Origin: Polyangium jinanense | Lineage (GTDB): Bacteria > Myxococcota > Polyangia > Polyangiales > Polyangiaceae | Reading direction: 5' to 3' | NCBI RefSeq assembly: GCF_028435365.1 | Contig: NZ_JAGTJJ010000110.1 | Location: forward strand, 1 to 17,946 | DNA length: 17,946 bases | In this document: positions 6,995-14,458 of the stretch, piece by piece | Numbering within the stretch: position 1 is the stretch's first letter | Layout: every line of letters starts with the position of its first letter | The notes under the pieces: generated by a model | What the model saw: only the letters and a program-made list of their open reading frames with translations | Database searches by the model: none | Told to the model about the DNA's origin: nothing | Translations under genes and position numbers: made by a program

Positions 6995-9040
6995 ATGAGA
7001 AAATCGAGGATCGGGGCCGCGTGGGCTCTCGGGCTCATCGCCACGTCGTTTGCTGCGGGCTCTGCGTCGGCCGAGGAGCTTGCGCTCCGGCGCGTGATGC
7101 TGTCGACGGGCGGCGTCGGGTACTTCGAGCACGAAGCGCTGGTGTCGGGCGACGCCGAGCTCACGTTCGACGTGCGGCTCGATCAGGTGAGCGACGTGCT
7201 GAAGAGCCTGCTCGCGGTGGATCCGCAGGGGCGGCTTGGACAAGCGAGCCTGCCTGGGCGCGCGCCGCTCTCCGAGATCTTCCGGGATCTGCCGTTCTCG
7301 CAGGAGGACCTGTCCTCCACGGTCTCGCTGCTTCGCGCGCTGCGCGGCCAACTGCTGCGCGTGTCGGCGCATGGCGCGACCGCGGAGGGGCGGCTCGTCG
7401 CGGTGACCGAGGAAAAAGTTTCGCTCGGCGAGGGGCAAGGGACGATCGTGCGTCACCGGCTCTCGCTCCTGACGCCGACGGGCATGCGGCAAATCGTGCT
7501 CGAAGAGGCGGATCAGATCGACATCGTGGACGCGCGGCTGCGCAGCCAGGTGGAGCAGGCGCTCGCGGCGCTCGCGGCGCACGCGGCCGCGGATCGGCGC
7601 ACGATCACGATCGACGTGCACGGGCAAGGCGAGCGGACGGTGCGCGTGGGGTACGTGGTCGGCGCGCCGCTGTGGAAGGCGACGTATCGGCTGGTGGTGC
7701 CCAAGGGCGAGGGCGAGGCGCGGCTCGAAGGGTGGGCCTTGCTGGAGAACATGAGCGGGCAGGACTGGAACCGCGTGGAGTTGTCGGTGGCGTCGGGCAA
7801 CCCCGTGACGCTGCGACAGGCGGTGTACGAAGCGTATTTCGTGAATCGTCCGGAGGTGCCGGTGGAGGTGCTCGGGCGCAGGTTGCCGCCGGTCGACGTG
7901 GGGGTCGTCCTTCCGGAGGCCGAGGTCTCCGACGGCGCGGGCGGAGGAGGGCGCCTGATGAGTGCCTTCATGGCCGCGCCGTCGGCGGCCGACGCGTTGA
8001 GCTTCGAGGCGCAGCCGGGGGGAGAGGTGGCGCTGCCCGAGGCACCGCCGATCGCCGAGCCCGCGGAAGGCGCGACGCAGGTCGTGTACCACTTCCCGGA
8101 GCCGGTGGATCTGCCGCGCGGGCAATCGCTGCTCGTGCCGATCGTGAGCGAGTCGATCCCGGTCGAGCGGGTGTCCTGGTACCGCTACGACGTGGACAAG
8201 CGGAACCCGCTCGCGTCGGTGCGGCTCGTGAACGAGACCGAGACGGGTTTGCCGCCGGGCATCCTGTCGATTTACGAGGACGCGGCGGCGAACCAGCCGA
8301 TCGCGTTCGTCGGAGACGCGCGGCTCGGCCCGCTGCCCGCGCACGAGGATCGGCTCGTGAGTTACGCGGTGGACCTCGACGTGAGCGTGGACCGCGAGGA
8401 GAAGGTCGTGCAGGTCGTGACGGGCGCGAAGATCGCGCGGGGCGTGCTCGAGGTGCGTCGCGTGGAACGGCGCACGACGACGTACACGATCAAGGGCGCG
8501 GCGGACGAGGATCGCGTGCTCGTCGTGGAGCACCCGCGCATCCAGGGTTTTTCCTTGGTTGCGCCGACGGAGGGCGTGAGCGGGACGACGGACACGCACG
8601 TGCGGATCCGGCGGGAGGTTCCAAAAGGACAAACCGTGAAGGTGGATGCGGTGCTCGAGCGACCGATCGAGCAGAGCATCGTGATCGGGTCGATCACGGC
8701 GCAGGAGCTCGGGGTGCTGCTCGCGTCGAACGAGATGTCGGCGGAGGTGCGGGCCGCGCTCGAGCACGTGGCCGAGCTCCAGAGGACGCTCGCGTCGCGG
8801 GAGCAGGCGCTCGCGCTGCTGCGGACGGAGCGGCAGACGCTGGTGGCGGATCAGGAGCGGCTGCGGAGGAACCTGGCGTCGGCGCCGCAAGGCAGTGAGC
8901 TGCACACGCGGTACCTGACGGCGCTCGCGTCGGCGGAGGATCGGATCGGCGAGCTCGATCGGACGATCGGCGCGGCGGAAGCGGCGGTGCGGGTCGCGCG
9001 GGAGGAGCTCGCCGACTACATCGCGAATCTGTCGATCTGA
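6995..9040 (+). CDS. Exported DUF4139 domain protein (MuiA-like family)
   Basis: 681 residues. Residues 1-26 are a signal peptide (MRKSR basic start, hydrophobic core, ASA cleavage site), so the protein is exported. The central part carries the DUF4139 signature around 223-270, VGAPLWKATYRLVV and then LLENMSGQDWNRVELSVASGNP. Beta-rich sequence continues to about 565, interrupted by a Gly/Ala-rich insertion (about 305-360). The C-terminus (about 585-670) is charged and predicted coiled coil. The family includes proteins called mucoidy inhibitor A, but its molecular role is poorly known. Unusually, the coiled coil is C-terminal, whereas many MuiA-like proteins carry theirs N-terminally. GGAGG (6985-6989), 5 bases before the ATG, supports the start. 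It opens the plus-strand unit. A TTGACG at 6867-6872 lacks a convincing -10 partner. Confidence 0.88.
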   Translation: MRKSRIGAAWALGLIATSFAAGSASAEELALRRVMLSTGGVGYFEHEALVSGDAELTFDVRLDQVSDVLKSLLAVDPQGRLGQASLPGRAPLSEIFRDLPFSQEDLSSTVSLLRALRGQLLRVSAHGATAEGRLVAVTEEKVSLGEGQGTIVRHRLSLLTPTGMRQIVLEEADQIDIVDARLRSQVEQALAALAAHAAADRRTITIDVHGQGERTVRVGYVVGAPLWKATYRLVVPKGEGEARLEGWALLENMSGQDWNRVELSVASGNPVTLRQAVYEAYFVNRPEVPVEVLGRRLPPVDVGVVLPEAEVSDGAGGGGRLMSAFMAAPSAADALSFEAQPGGEVALPEAPPIAEPAEGATQVVYHFPEPVDLPRGQSLLVPIVSESIPVERVSWYRYDVDKRNPLASVRLVNETETGLPPGILSIYEDAAANQPIAFVGDARLGPLPAHEDRLVSYAVDLDVSVDREEKVVQVVTGAKIARGVLEVRRVERRTTTYTIKGAADEDRVLVVEHPRIQGFSLVAPTEGVSGTTDTHVRIRREVPKGQTVKVDAVLERPIEQSIVIGSITAQELGVLLASNEMSAEVRAALEHVAELQRTLASREQALALLRTERQTLVADQERLRRNLASAPQGSELHTRYLTALASAEDRIGELDRTIGAAEAAVRVAREELADYIANLSI

Positions 9041-9120
9041 AGGCGGGCGGGAGGCGGCGGGTGGGCGGCGAGGAGGGCGCCCACCCGCCGGCCTTGAAAG
9101 CGGCGCGCATTCTGGCGAAC

Positions 9121-10317
9121 ATGCGGTCCATGTTCGATGCGCAGAGGATCCTGGGCGCGCTGGTCTCGGATGGAGTCGAAGGCGGGAGCTTCCGCGATTC
9201 GCGTCGTCGGCCGTACCGCGATGACGATGCGTACGAGCGTCGCGACGACGACAGCGGGATCGGCGCAGGCACGCTGCTCGCGGGGGCTGCCGGGGTCGCG
9301 GCGGCGGGCGGGCTCGCGTACATGGCGTATCAGCACTTCAAGCAGCCGACGGCGCCGGGGATGCCGGGTGCGCCGGGGATGCCGGGGGCGCCGGGGATGC
9401 ACGCCATGCCGGGGGCGCCCGCGCAGCAGCAAGGGTTTTTCGGGCAATTGATGGGGTCGACGTCCGGGCCGATTCCGCCGGGGGCTCCGCAGGGGGGCGG
9501 CGGGACGAATTTCGGGGTGCCCGTCTACCACAACGATCCGTCGACCTGGGGGACGAACGCGCCTGCGGCGCCGCCGCAGGGACATGCGCCCTGGGGGAGC
9601 CCGCAGGGCGCACCGGCGCAGCCGCCGCAGCAATGGGGTGCTCCGCCAAACCCGGGGCCGCAAGCGGGGTGGGGTGGGCCTCCGCCGGGGCAGCCCGCGC
9701 AGCCGCCGGCGCAATGGAACGCGCAGCCGAGCGCGCCGCAGACGGCACAATGGGGGGCGCCTCCGCCCGCGGCGCCGCCTGCGCCGACGCAATGGAATGC
9801 GCAGCCGAGCACGACGCCCACGGCGCAATGGGGCGCTGCGCCGAACGCGGCTCCGCCGGCACCGCAGCCTGCGCAATGGGGTGCTCCGCCAAACCCGGTC
9901 ACCGCCGCGCCTGCGCCCGCACCCGCGGCCGTGCCCGCGCCTGCGCCCGCGGCCGATGCACAGGCCGACGCTCTGCTTCTCATTCGCGCCATGATCACCG
10001 CCGCCTTCATCGACGGTCAGATCGACCCCGACGAGCGCGCGCGTATCCTCGATCGCCTCGCGCGCGCCGGCCTCGGCCCCGAAGATCGCGCCGCGCTCGC
10101 CCACGAGCTCGAAGCCCCGCAGCCACCCTTCGCGCTCGTCGGGCAGATCCGCTCTCCCCAGATGGCCGAGCAATTCTACGTGGTCTCCCTCCTCTCCGCG
10201 GGCACCGAATCCGAGGCCGAGCGCGCGTACCTCAAAGGCCTGCCCTCCATGCTCGGCCTTCGCCCCGAGGACGTCGCCCGCCTGCATGGGAGCCTCGGCA
10301 TTCCACCCCTCCCGTGA
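9121..10317 (+). CDS. TerB/DUF533-like protein with Pro/Gln/Trp repeat linker
   Basis: 398 residues. The order is: N-terminal MFDAQRILGALV segment; an acidic/basic stretch (25-45); a small hydrophobic segment (47-70, possibly membrane-embedded or glycine-zipper-like); a GMPGAP repeat (79-100); a Pro/Gly/Gln linker with six QW units alternating roughly between QWGAPP and QWNAQP (about 171-260); an Ala-Pro stretch; and a compact helical TerB/DUF533-like domain (about 281-395), with FIDGQIDPDERARIL as its acidic core. The function of this family is not firmly established. A GTG at 9061 with GGGAGG upstream is an alternative start adding 20 residues. I prefer 9121 because the family-like N-terminus begins there. 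It lies 80 bases after the DUF4139 stop. Codon preference shifts from GGG/GCG/CCG in the first two thirds to GCC/CTC/CCC in the last third. Confidence 0.8.
   Translation: MRSMFDAQRILGALVSDGVEGGSFRDSRRRPYRDDDAYERRDDDSGIGAGTLLAGAAGVAAAGGLAYMAYQHFKQPTAPGMPGAPGMPGAPGMHAMPGAPAQQQGFFGQLMGSTSGPIPPGAPQGGGGTNFGVPVYHNDPSTWGTNAPAAPPQGHAPWGSPQGAPAQPPQQWGAPPNPGPQAGWGGPPPGQPAQPPAQWNAQPSAPQTAQWGAPPPAAPPAPTQWNAQPSTTPTAQWGAAPNAAPPAPQPAQWGAPPNPVTAAPAPAPAAVPAPAPAADAQADALLLIRAMITAAFIDGQIDPDERARILDRLARAGLGPEDRAALAHELEAPQPPFALVGQIRSPQMAEQFYVVSLLSAGTESEAERAYLKGLPSMLGLRPEDVARLHGSLGIPPLP
9631..9898 (+). repeat. In-gene repeats encoding QWGAPP/QWNAQP units
   Basis: A 25-base sequence starting CAATGGGGTGCTCCGCC occurs exactly at 9631-9655 and 9874-9898, 243 bases (81 codons) apart and in frame. 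Degenerate copies encoding QWNAQPS and QWGA(P/A)P lie between. This is an expandable low-complexity linker and a likely site of length variation between strains. Confidence 0.85.
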
Positions 10318-10348
10318 CGTCGGGCCGCCGGCGACGATATTCCCCTCC

Positions 10349-10777
10349 ATGACATCCGGCCCGGAAGGCCCGCGCCACACCTTCGAGGACCACACGGCCG
10401 AGCTGCGCCTCGGCCTCTTCGCGCCCACGTTCCCCGAGCTTTTCGCCGAAGCCGGCCGCGCGCTCGCCGAGCTCGCCGTCGGCGAGGGGCCGCTGCCCGA
10501 GGCCGCCGGGGAGGGTGTTTCGATCTCGCTGCATTCGGTCGACCGCGAGGCGCTCCTCGTCGACTGGATGAACGAGCTCGTCTTTCATACCGAGGTGGAT
10601 GGCCGGGTCTACGTCGATTTCCATTTCGACGAGCTCGCCCCCGATCACCTCGTGGCCCGGGTTCGCGGCGCGGAGGTTCAAGGCCTCCGGCCCCTCGTCA
10701 AGGCGGCCACCCTGCACGACGTCCACATCACGGAGGATTCGCATGGCTACTCGGTCCACGTCGTCCTCGACATCTGA
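10349..10777 (+). CDS. Archease (RtcB activator)
   Basis: 142 residues, the usual archease length. Archease promotes guanylylation and multiple turnover of the RNA ligase RtcB. The pattern fits: HTFEDHTAELRLGLFAPT near the N-terminus, DREALLVDWMNELVFHTE (65-82), VKAATLHDVHI (117-127) and the terminal VVLDI. The usual HTAD motif reads HTAE here (E18), keeping a carboxylate at a probable metal ligand. D141 at the C-terminus matches the conserved terminal acidic residue. The start is 31 bases after the TerB-like stop. The Shine-Dalgarno is weak, and an in-frame ATG at 10286 would overlap the previous gene. Its 3' end overlaps rtcB by 35 bases, which fits translational coupling and the known partnership. 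Confidence 0.92.
   Translation: MTSGPEGPRHTFEDHTAELRLGLFAPTFPELFAEAGRALAELAVGEGPLPEAAGEGVSISLHSVDREALLVDWMNELVFHTEVDGRVYVDFHFDELAPDHLVARVRGAEVQGLRPLVKAATLHDVHITEDSHGYSVHVVLDI
10732..10736 (+). promoter_or_regulatory. Strong rtcB ribosome binding site inside the archease gene
   Basis: GGAGG lies 6 bases before the ATG at 10743. It fixes the rtcB start within the archease coding sequence, although the open frame extends much further upstream. Confidence 0.75.
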
Positions 10778-12221
10778 ACCCCCGAAAGCGCCGCCCCCGC
10801 CGCTCGTCGAGGTCGCTCCCTCCGTCTACGAGATCCCGACGTCCTATCGCAGCGACATGCGGGTGCCGGCGCGGATCTTCGCGAGCCCGGAGACCTTGCC
10901 CGGCTTGCTCGCCGACCATTCCGTCGAGCAGCTCATCAACGTGACCACGCTCCCCGGTATCGTGGGCGCCGCCTGCGGGATGCCCGACATGCACGAGGGA
11001 TACGGTTTTCCCGTCGGCGGCGTGGCCGCGACGGCGCTGCCCGACGGCGTGATTTCGCCCGGCGGGATCGGATTCGACATCAACTGCGGCGTGCGGCTGC
11101 TCGTCGCGAACCTCGAACGCAAGGACATCGCCGATCGCGTGGAGAGCCTCGTGCACGAGCTCTCGCGCAGCGTGCCCTCGGGCGCCGGGCGCGGCGGGCG
11201 GTGGTCGTTTTCGGGCAAGAAGCTCGACAAGATCCTCGAAGGCGGCGCGGGCGCGCTCGTTCGGGAGCACGAGGTCGGGACCGAGACCGACCTCGAGCAC
11301 ATCGAATCCGGCGGCGCGCTCGAAGCCGCCGACGCGTCCGCGGTCTCCGAGCGCGCAAGGCAACGCGGCGCGGATCAGCTCGGTACGCTGGGGAGCGGGA
11401 ACCATTTTCTCGAAGTGCAGGTCGTCGACGAGGTGTTCGACGAGGGTTTGGCCGGGCGGCTCGGGCTCTCGATCGGGCGGGTGACGGTGCTCGTGCATTC
11501 GGGATCTCGCGGGCTCGGGCATCAGGTGTGCACGGATCACGTGCGCCTGATGGATAGTGTGATGCAGCGCTACGGCATTCAGGTGCCGGACCGGCAGCTC
11601 GCCTGCGCGCCGCTCTCGTCGCCCGAGGGACAGCAATATTTCGCGGCCATGTGCGCCGCCGCCAATTTTGGTTTCGCGAACCGGCACCTCATCGCGCATA
11701 TCGTTCGCGAGGTGTTCCGGCGGATGTTCGGCGAGCGCGAGGGCTTCTTGCGGTTGATCTACGACGTGGGGCACAACACGGCGAAGATCGAGAAATACGA
11801 AGGGAAGAAGGTGTGCGTGCATCGCAAGGGCGCGACGCGCGCATTCGGTCCGGGGAGCCGGGACGTGCCGGCGGCCTATCGCGATATCGGACAGCCCGTG
11901 TTCATTCCGGGCAGCATGGGGACCTCGTCGTTCGTGTGCATGGGGACCGAGCACGGGAGCGAGGCCTCGTTCGGGAGCACCTGCCACGGCGCCGGGAGGC
12001 AAATGAGCCGCGCCGCCGCAAAGAAAAAGGTGACGGGGCACGTGCTCCGCAAGGAGCTCGAAGCGCGCGGGATCGTCATTCGTTGCGCATCGAATGCGGA
12101 GCTCGCCGAGGAGGCGCCCGCCGCATACAAGGACGTCGATCGGGTGGTCGACGTCGTGGCGTCGGCAGGGATCGCGAAAAAGGTCGCCCGATTGCGGCCG
12201 ATCGGCGTGGTGAAAGGGTAA
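10743..12221 (+). CDS. rtcB: RNA-splicing ligase RtcB (long, archaeal-like class)
   Basis: 492 residues. RtcB joins RNA 2',3'-cyclic phosphate or 3'-phosphate ends to 5'-OH ends using GTP and Mn2+. The key residues are present: CGMPDMHEGYGFPVGG (78-93), D112 and C115 in GFDINCGVR, H221 in GSGNHFLE, H252 in VHSGSRGLGHQ, H344 in VGHN, the GSMGTSSFV loop (390-398), and the guanylylated histidine H415 in CHGAGRQMSR. The length and the region at about 148-215 match the longer archaeal/eukaryal type rather than the roughly 408-residue E. coli type; archaeal enzymes of this class work with archease, which is encoded directly upstream. The first 20 residues are Ser/Pro-rich and outside the fold. Likely roles are tRNA repair or RNA damage response. 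No RtcR-type regulator is in the window. Confidence 0.97.
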   Translation: MATRSTSSSTSEPPKAPPPPLVEVAPSVYEIPTSYRSDMRVPARIFASPETLPGLLADHSVEQLINVTTLPGIVGAACGMPDMHEGYGFPVGGVAATALPDGVISPGGIGFDINCGVRLLVANLERKDIADRVESLVHELSRSVPSGAGRGGRWSFSGKKLDKILEGGAGALVREHEVGTETDLEHIESGGALEAADASAVSERARQRGADQLGTLGSGNHFLEVQVVDEVFDEGLAGRLGLSIGRVTVLVHSGSRGLGHQVCTDHVRLMDSVMQRYGIQVPDRQLACAPLSSPEGQQYFAAMCAAANFGFANRHLIAHIVREVFRRMFGEREGFLRLIYDVGHNTAKIEKYEGKKVCVHRKGATRAFGPGSRDVPAAYRDIGQPVFIPGSMGTSSFVCMGTEHGSEASFGSTCHGAGRQMSRAAAKKKVTGHVLRKELEARGIVIRCASNAELAEEAPAAYKDVDRVVDVVASAGIAKKVARLRPIGVVKG

Positions 12222-12848
12222 TCAGGCCTCGAGCTTGCCGGCCGAGAGCCGGACCCGCGTCGCGCCGATCGCCTCGGCGAACGCGGGATCGTGCGTCGCG
12301 ACGAGGATCGTGGTGCCCGCCGCGCGACGCTCTTCGAGGAGCGTCGCGAGCTCCCGGACGCCGGCCGCGTCGAGGCCGTTCGTGGGCTCGTCGAGCAGGA
12401 GCAAGCGCACGTCGCCGAGGATCGCCGCGCACAAGCAGCTCCGGCGCCGCTGGCCGAGGGAGAGGCCGCCAAAGGGACGATCCCAGTACGCGCGGAGGCC
12501 GAGTCGTTCGAGGAGCGCTTCGTCGGGGAGGGGGACACGCTTCAGCGCGGCGACGAGCGCGGCGAGCTCACGCGGGGAGAGGTGGGCCGGCGCGTCGGCG
12601 GCCTCGGGCACGTAGCCCACGTGCGCACGCGCGGCGGCGCGGGGGCCGAGGATCGAGGCGCCGTCGAGGGTCGCGCGGCCCCCGTCCGCGTCGAGCACGC
12701 CCGCGAGGATGCGGAGGAGCGTGGACTTGCCAGCGCCGTTGTCGCCGAAGAGCGCCACGACGTCGCCCCGCGCGGCCGAGAGGCTCACCCCGTCGAGCAC
12801 GCGCCGTCCGCCGAGCCACTTGTTCAAGTCCACGATCGAGAGCGTCAT
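12222..12848 (-). CDS. ABC transporter ATP-binding protein (CcmA-sized)
   Basis: 208 residues, a single compact nucleotide-binding domain. Walker A is GDNGAGKST (35-43), the signature is LSLGQ (129-133), Walker B is LLLLDEPTNGLD (149-160), and the switch histidine is H186 in ATHD. The Q-loop position reads GYVPEA, Glu in place of the common Gln, as often seen in exporter ATPases of the CcmA/ABC-2 type. It energises the membrane protein encoded just upstream; its ATG overlaps that gene's stop by 4 bases (ATGA), so translation is coupled. Its stop directly abuts the rtcB stop on the other strand. The cargo is unknown. An exporter is more likely than an importer, as no binding-protein gene is present. 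Confidence 0.93.
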   Translation of the reverse strand: MTLSIVDLNKWLGGRRVLDGVSLSAARGDVVALFGDNGAGKSTLLRILAGVLDADGGRATLDGASILGPRAAARAHVGYVPEAADAPAHLSPRELAALVAALKRVPLPDEALLERLGLRAYWDRPFGGLSLGQRRRSCLCAAILGDVRLLLLDEPTNGLDAAGVRELATLLEERRAAGTTILVATHDPAFAEAIGATRVRLSAGKLEA

Positions 12849-14086
12849 GCCGCACCTCGGAGCCTGCGTAGCACCTCGGCACGACGCGCGGCCGAGCCGA
12901 CCCGCACGATTCCGACGGTGAGGATCACAGCGAGCGAGAGCTCACCCGCGAGCGACGCCGCGGCCGCGCCGAACGCAGCCCAGACGAGCGCTTCGACCAT
13001 GCCACGATCGCCGCGCCGCGGAGAGGCCTCGGCCTCGCGCGCTCCGCCGACGAGGATCGCGCCCGTGACGAGGCCCGAGGCGACCGCGAGCACGACGAGC
13101 CGCGCCCCGAGCGCGAGCGGCGCATGCAGGCCAAGCGCCCCGACGGTCGCGAGGACGAGCCCGCTCGTGGCTCCGAGGATGCCGCACGCGAGGGCCGCGG
13201 CGAGCGCGCGCGTGCCGGGCGGCGTCCCGGTCGCATCGCAGAGCCAGGAGGCCGCGCGCTCCGCCCGTACGACGGCCGCCGCGGCCCCCGAGAGGCCCGG
13301 CGAGAGCGCGACGGCCGCGAGGCCGAGGGCGAGCGCGCCGATGGACGCGTCCGCCACGAGATCGTGCCCACGCGCCGCGAGCGGGAGCACGAGCCCGGCG
13401 AGCGCCGCGAGGGCGAGCGCGCGTCCAACGACCGCCGGCTCGCTGCGAAGGACGCCGAGCAGGAACGTCGAGGCGAGCGCGCCGAGCGGAGATCGACCGA
13501 AGGGGCCCCGGTTCACCCCGGCGGACGCCTCGGGCGCGCGGCGGAAGGCGGCCGGGACGGACAAGCTGGCCGCGAGGAGCGCCGCCCCGAAGGCGAGCGG
13601 CGGGACCCGGGCGAAAACCGCGAGGCCCACGCCGGCCGCCGCGAACGCTTCCCTGGCGCCCCAGGGCCGCGTGGCGGCGAGCGCGTGCCCCGCGAGGGCC
13701 GCGAGCCCGGCCGTGGCGGCGGACAGGAGGCCCTCGCCGCGCCCGAACAGGAGCATCCACGGCGCCTCGACGACGAGCGCGCACACGGCGCCCGCGAGGT
13801 GAAACACGAGCCGTGGGGAAGGTAACCAGCGAAGATACGTCCCGGACGGAGGCACGAGCGCGGCGCGGGCGGCAGGCAGGCCGAGCACGAGCCACCCGGC
13901 CCAGAGGACGGTCATAAGCGTGGGGGAGGCGCGCATCACGGCGAGCGCCTCGGGCGGGCTCATCCCATTCGGGCCGAAGAGGACCGTGGCGACGAGGAAG
14001 ATGCCGAGGAGCAGCGGGGCCGCGAGGGGATACGCGGCGCGCATCGAGAGGACGACGAGGATCTTCGCGAGAGCGAGGTGTCGCAT
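12845..14086 (-). CDS. Polytopic membrane protein, probable ABC exporter permease
   Basis: 413 residues, extremely Ala/Leu/Gly-rich, with roughly ten hydrophobic segments (for example 19-37, 57-77, 93-114, 119-137, 147-175, 219-238, 242-272, 291-345 as a pair, and 360-393). I do not recognise the family by motif; the permease role is inferred from the ATPase gene that overlaps its 3' end by 4 bases. GGAAGGGG lies 6 bases before the ATG. The start is only about 20 bases from the left end of repeat copy 4, so the leader of any upstream-initiated transcript would consist almost wholly of that element. Charged loops are short, with a longer polar stretch at about 178-200 (RRAPEASAGVNRGPFGRS). Confidence 0.8.
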   Translation of the reverse strand: MRHLALAKILVVLSMRAAYPLAAPLLLGIFLVATVLFGPNGMSPPEALAVMRASPTLMTVLWAGWLVLGLPAARAALVPPSGTYLRWLPSPRLVFHLAGAVCALVVEAPWMLLFGRGEGLLSAATAGLAALAGHALAATRPWGAREAFAAAGVGLAVFARVPPLAFGAALLAASLSVPAAFRRAPEASAGVNRGPFGRSPLGALASTFLLGVLRSEPAVVGRALALAALAGLVLPLAARGHDLVADASIGALALGLAAVALSPGLSGAAAAVVRAERAASWLCDATGTPPGTRALAAALACGILGATSGLVLATVGALGLHAPLALGARLVVLAVASGLVTGAILVGGAREAEASPRRGDRGMVEALVWAAFGAAAASLAGELSLAVILTVGIVRVGSAARRAEVLRRLRGAA

Positions 14087-14106
14087 CGCATGCCCCTTCC
14101 GTGTGC

Positions 14107-14457
14107 GCGTAGCGCCGGGGTTTCACCCCGGACCCCGACCAGGGGTTGTCCACCCCTGGACCCGGACCAGCGCAAGCGCTGGACTCTTGTTCGATGAACT
14201 GCGCGATGCGCAGTTCATCGAACAGGCCGAGGCAAGACCGGCGACGGGCTGGCCAGCCAAGACAGCGGCGCTGACGTGGCTGCTGAGGGTGGGCGGCGCT
14301 GCTGTCTCAGCTGGCAACGTCGTTCGTGGTCTTGCCCGGGCCCGTCCGAGAAACCGCGCATCGCGCGGTTTCTCGGCCCTCGGTCCAGGCTGTGCCTGGT
14401 CCGGGGTGCAGGGGGCGGACAGCCCCCTGCGGGGGTGCGGGGCAAAGCCCCGCGCCT
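14107..14457 (+). repeat. Palindrome-rich intergenic element, copy 4 (complete, with compensated stem changes)
   Basis: Hairpins are: CCGGGGT-TTC-ACCCCGG 14115-14131; CCAGGGGT-TGTCC-ACCCCTGG 14139-14159; CCAGCGC-AA-GCGCTGG 14167-14182; the 13-bp stem with loop GAT 14192-14220; the variant stem CGAGAAACCGCGC with loop ATC 14347-14375; CCAGGC-TGT-GCCTGG 14385-14399; GCAGGGGGC-GGACA-GCCCCCTGC 14408-14430; and GCGGGGC-AAA-GCCCCGC 14437-14453. The centre also pairs: GGCAAGACC (14231-14239) with GGTCTTGCC (14328-14336), and 14253-14271 with 14296-14314 (16 of 19). The second 13-bp stem differs from the other copies at four positions, all compensated. The right end is 5 bases from the lipoprotein stop codon. 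The element fills the 372-base gap 14087-14458. Confidence 0.95.
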
Positions 14458-14458
14458 C

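Noticed and set aside
6875..8905. Long frames in two other readings of the DUF4139 gene
   Set aside because: Arg/His/Ala-rich low-information proteins typical of shadow frames; the true frame has a signal peptide and family motifs.
14437..14453. Intrinsic terminator at the end of repeat copy 4
   Set aside because: The hairpin is strong but no T-tract follows on either strand; the same holds for the other copies.
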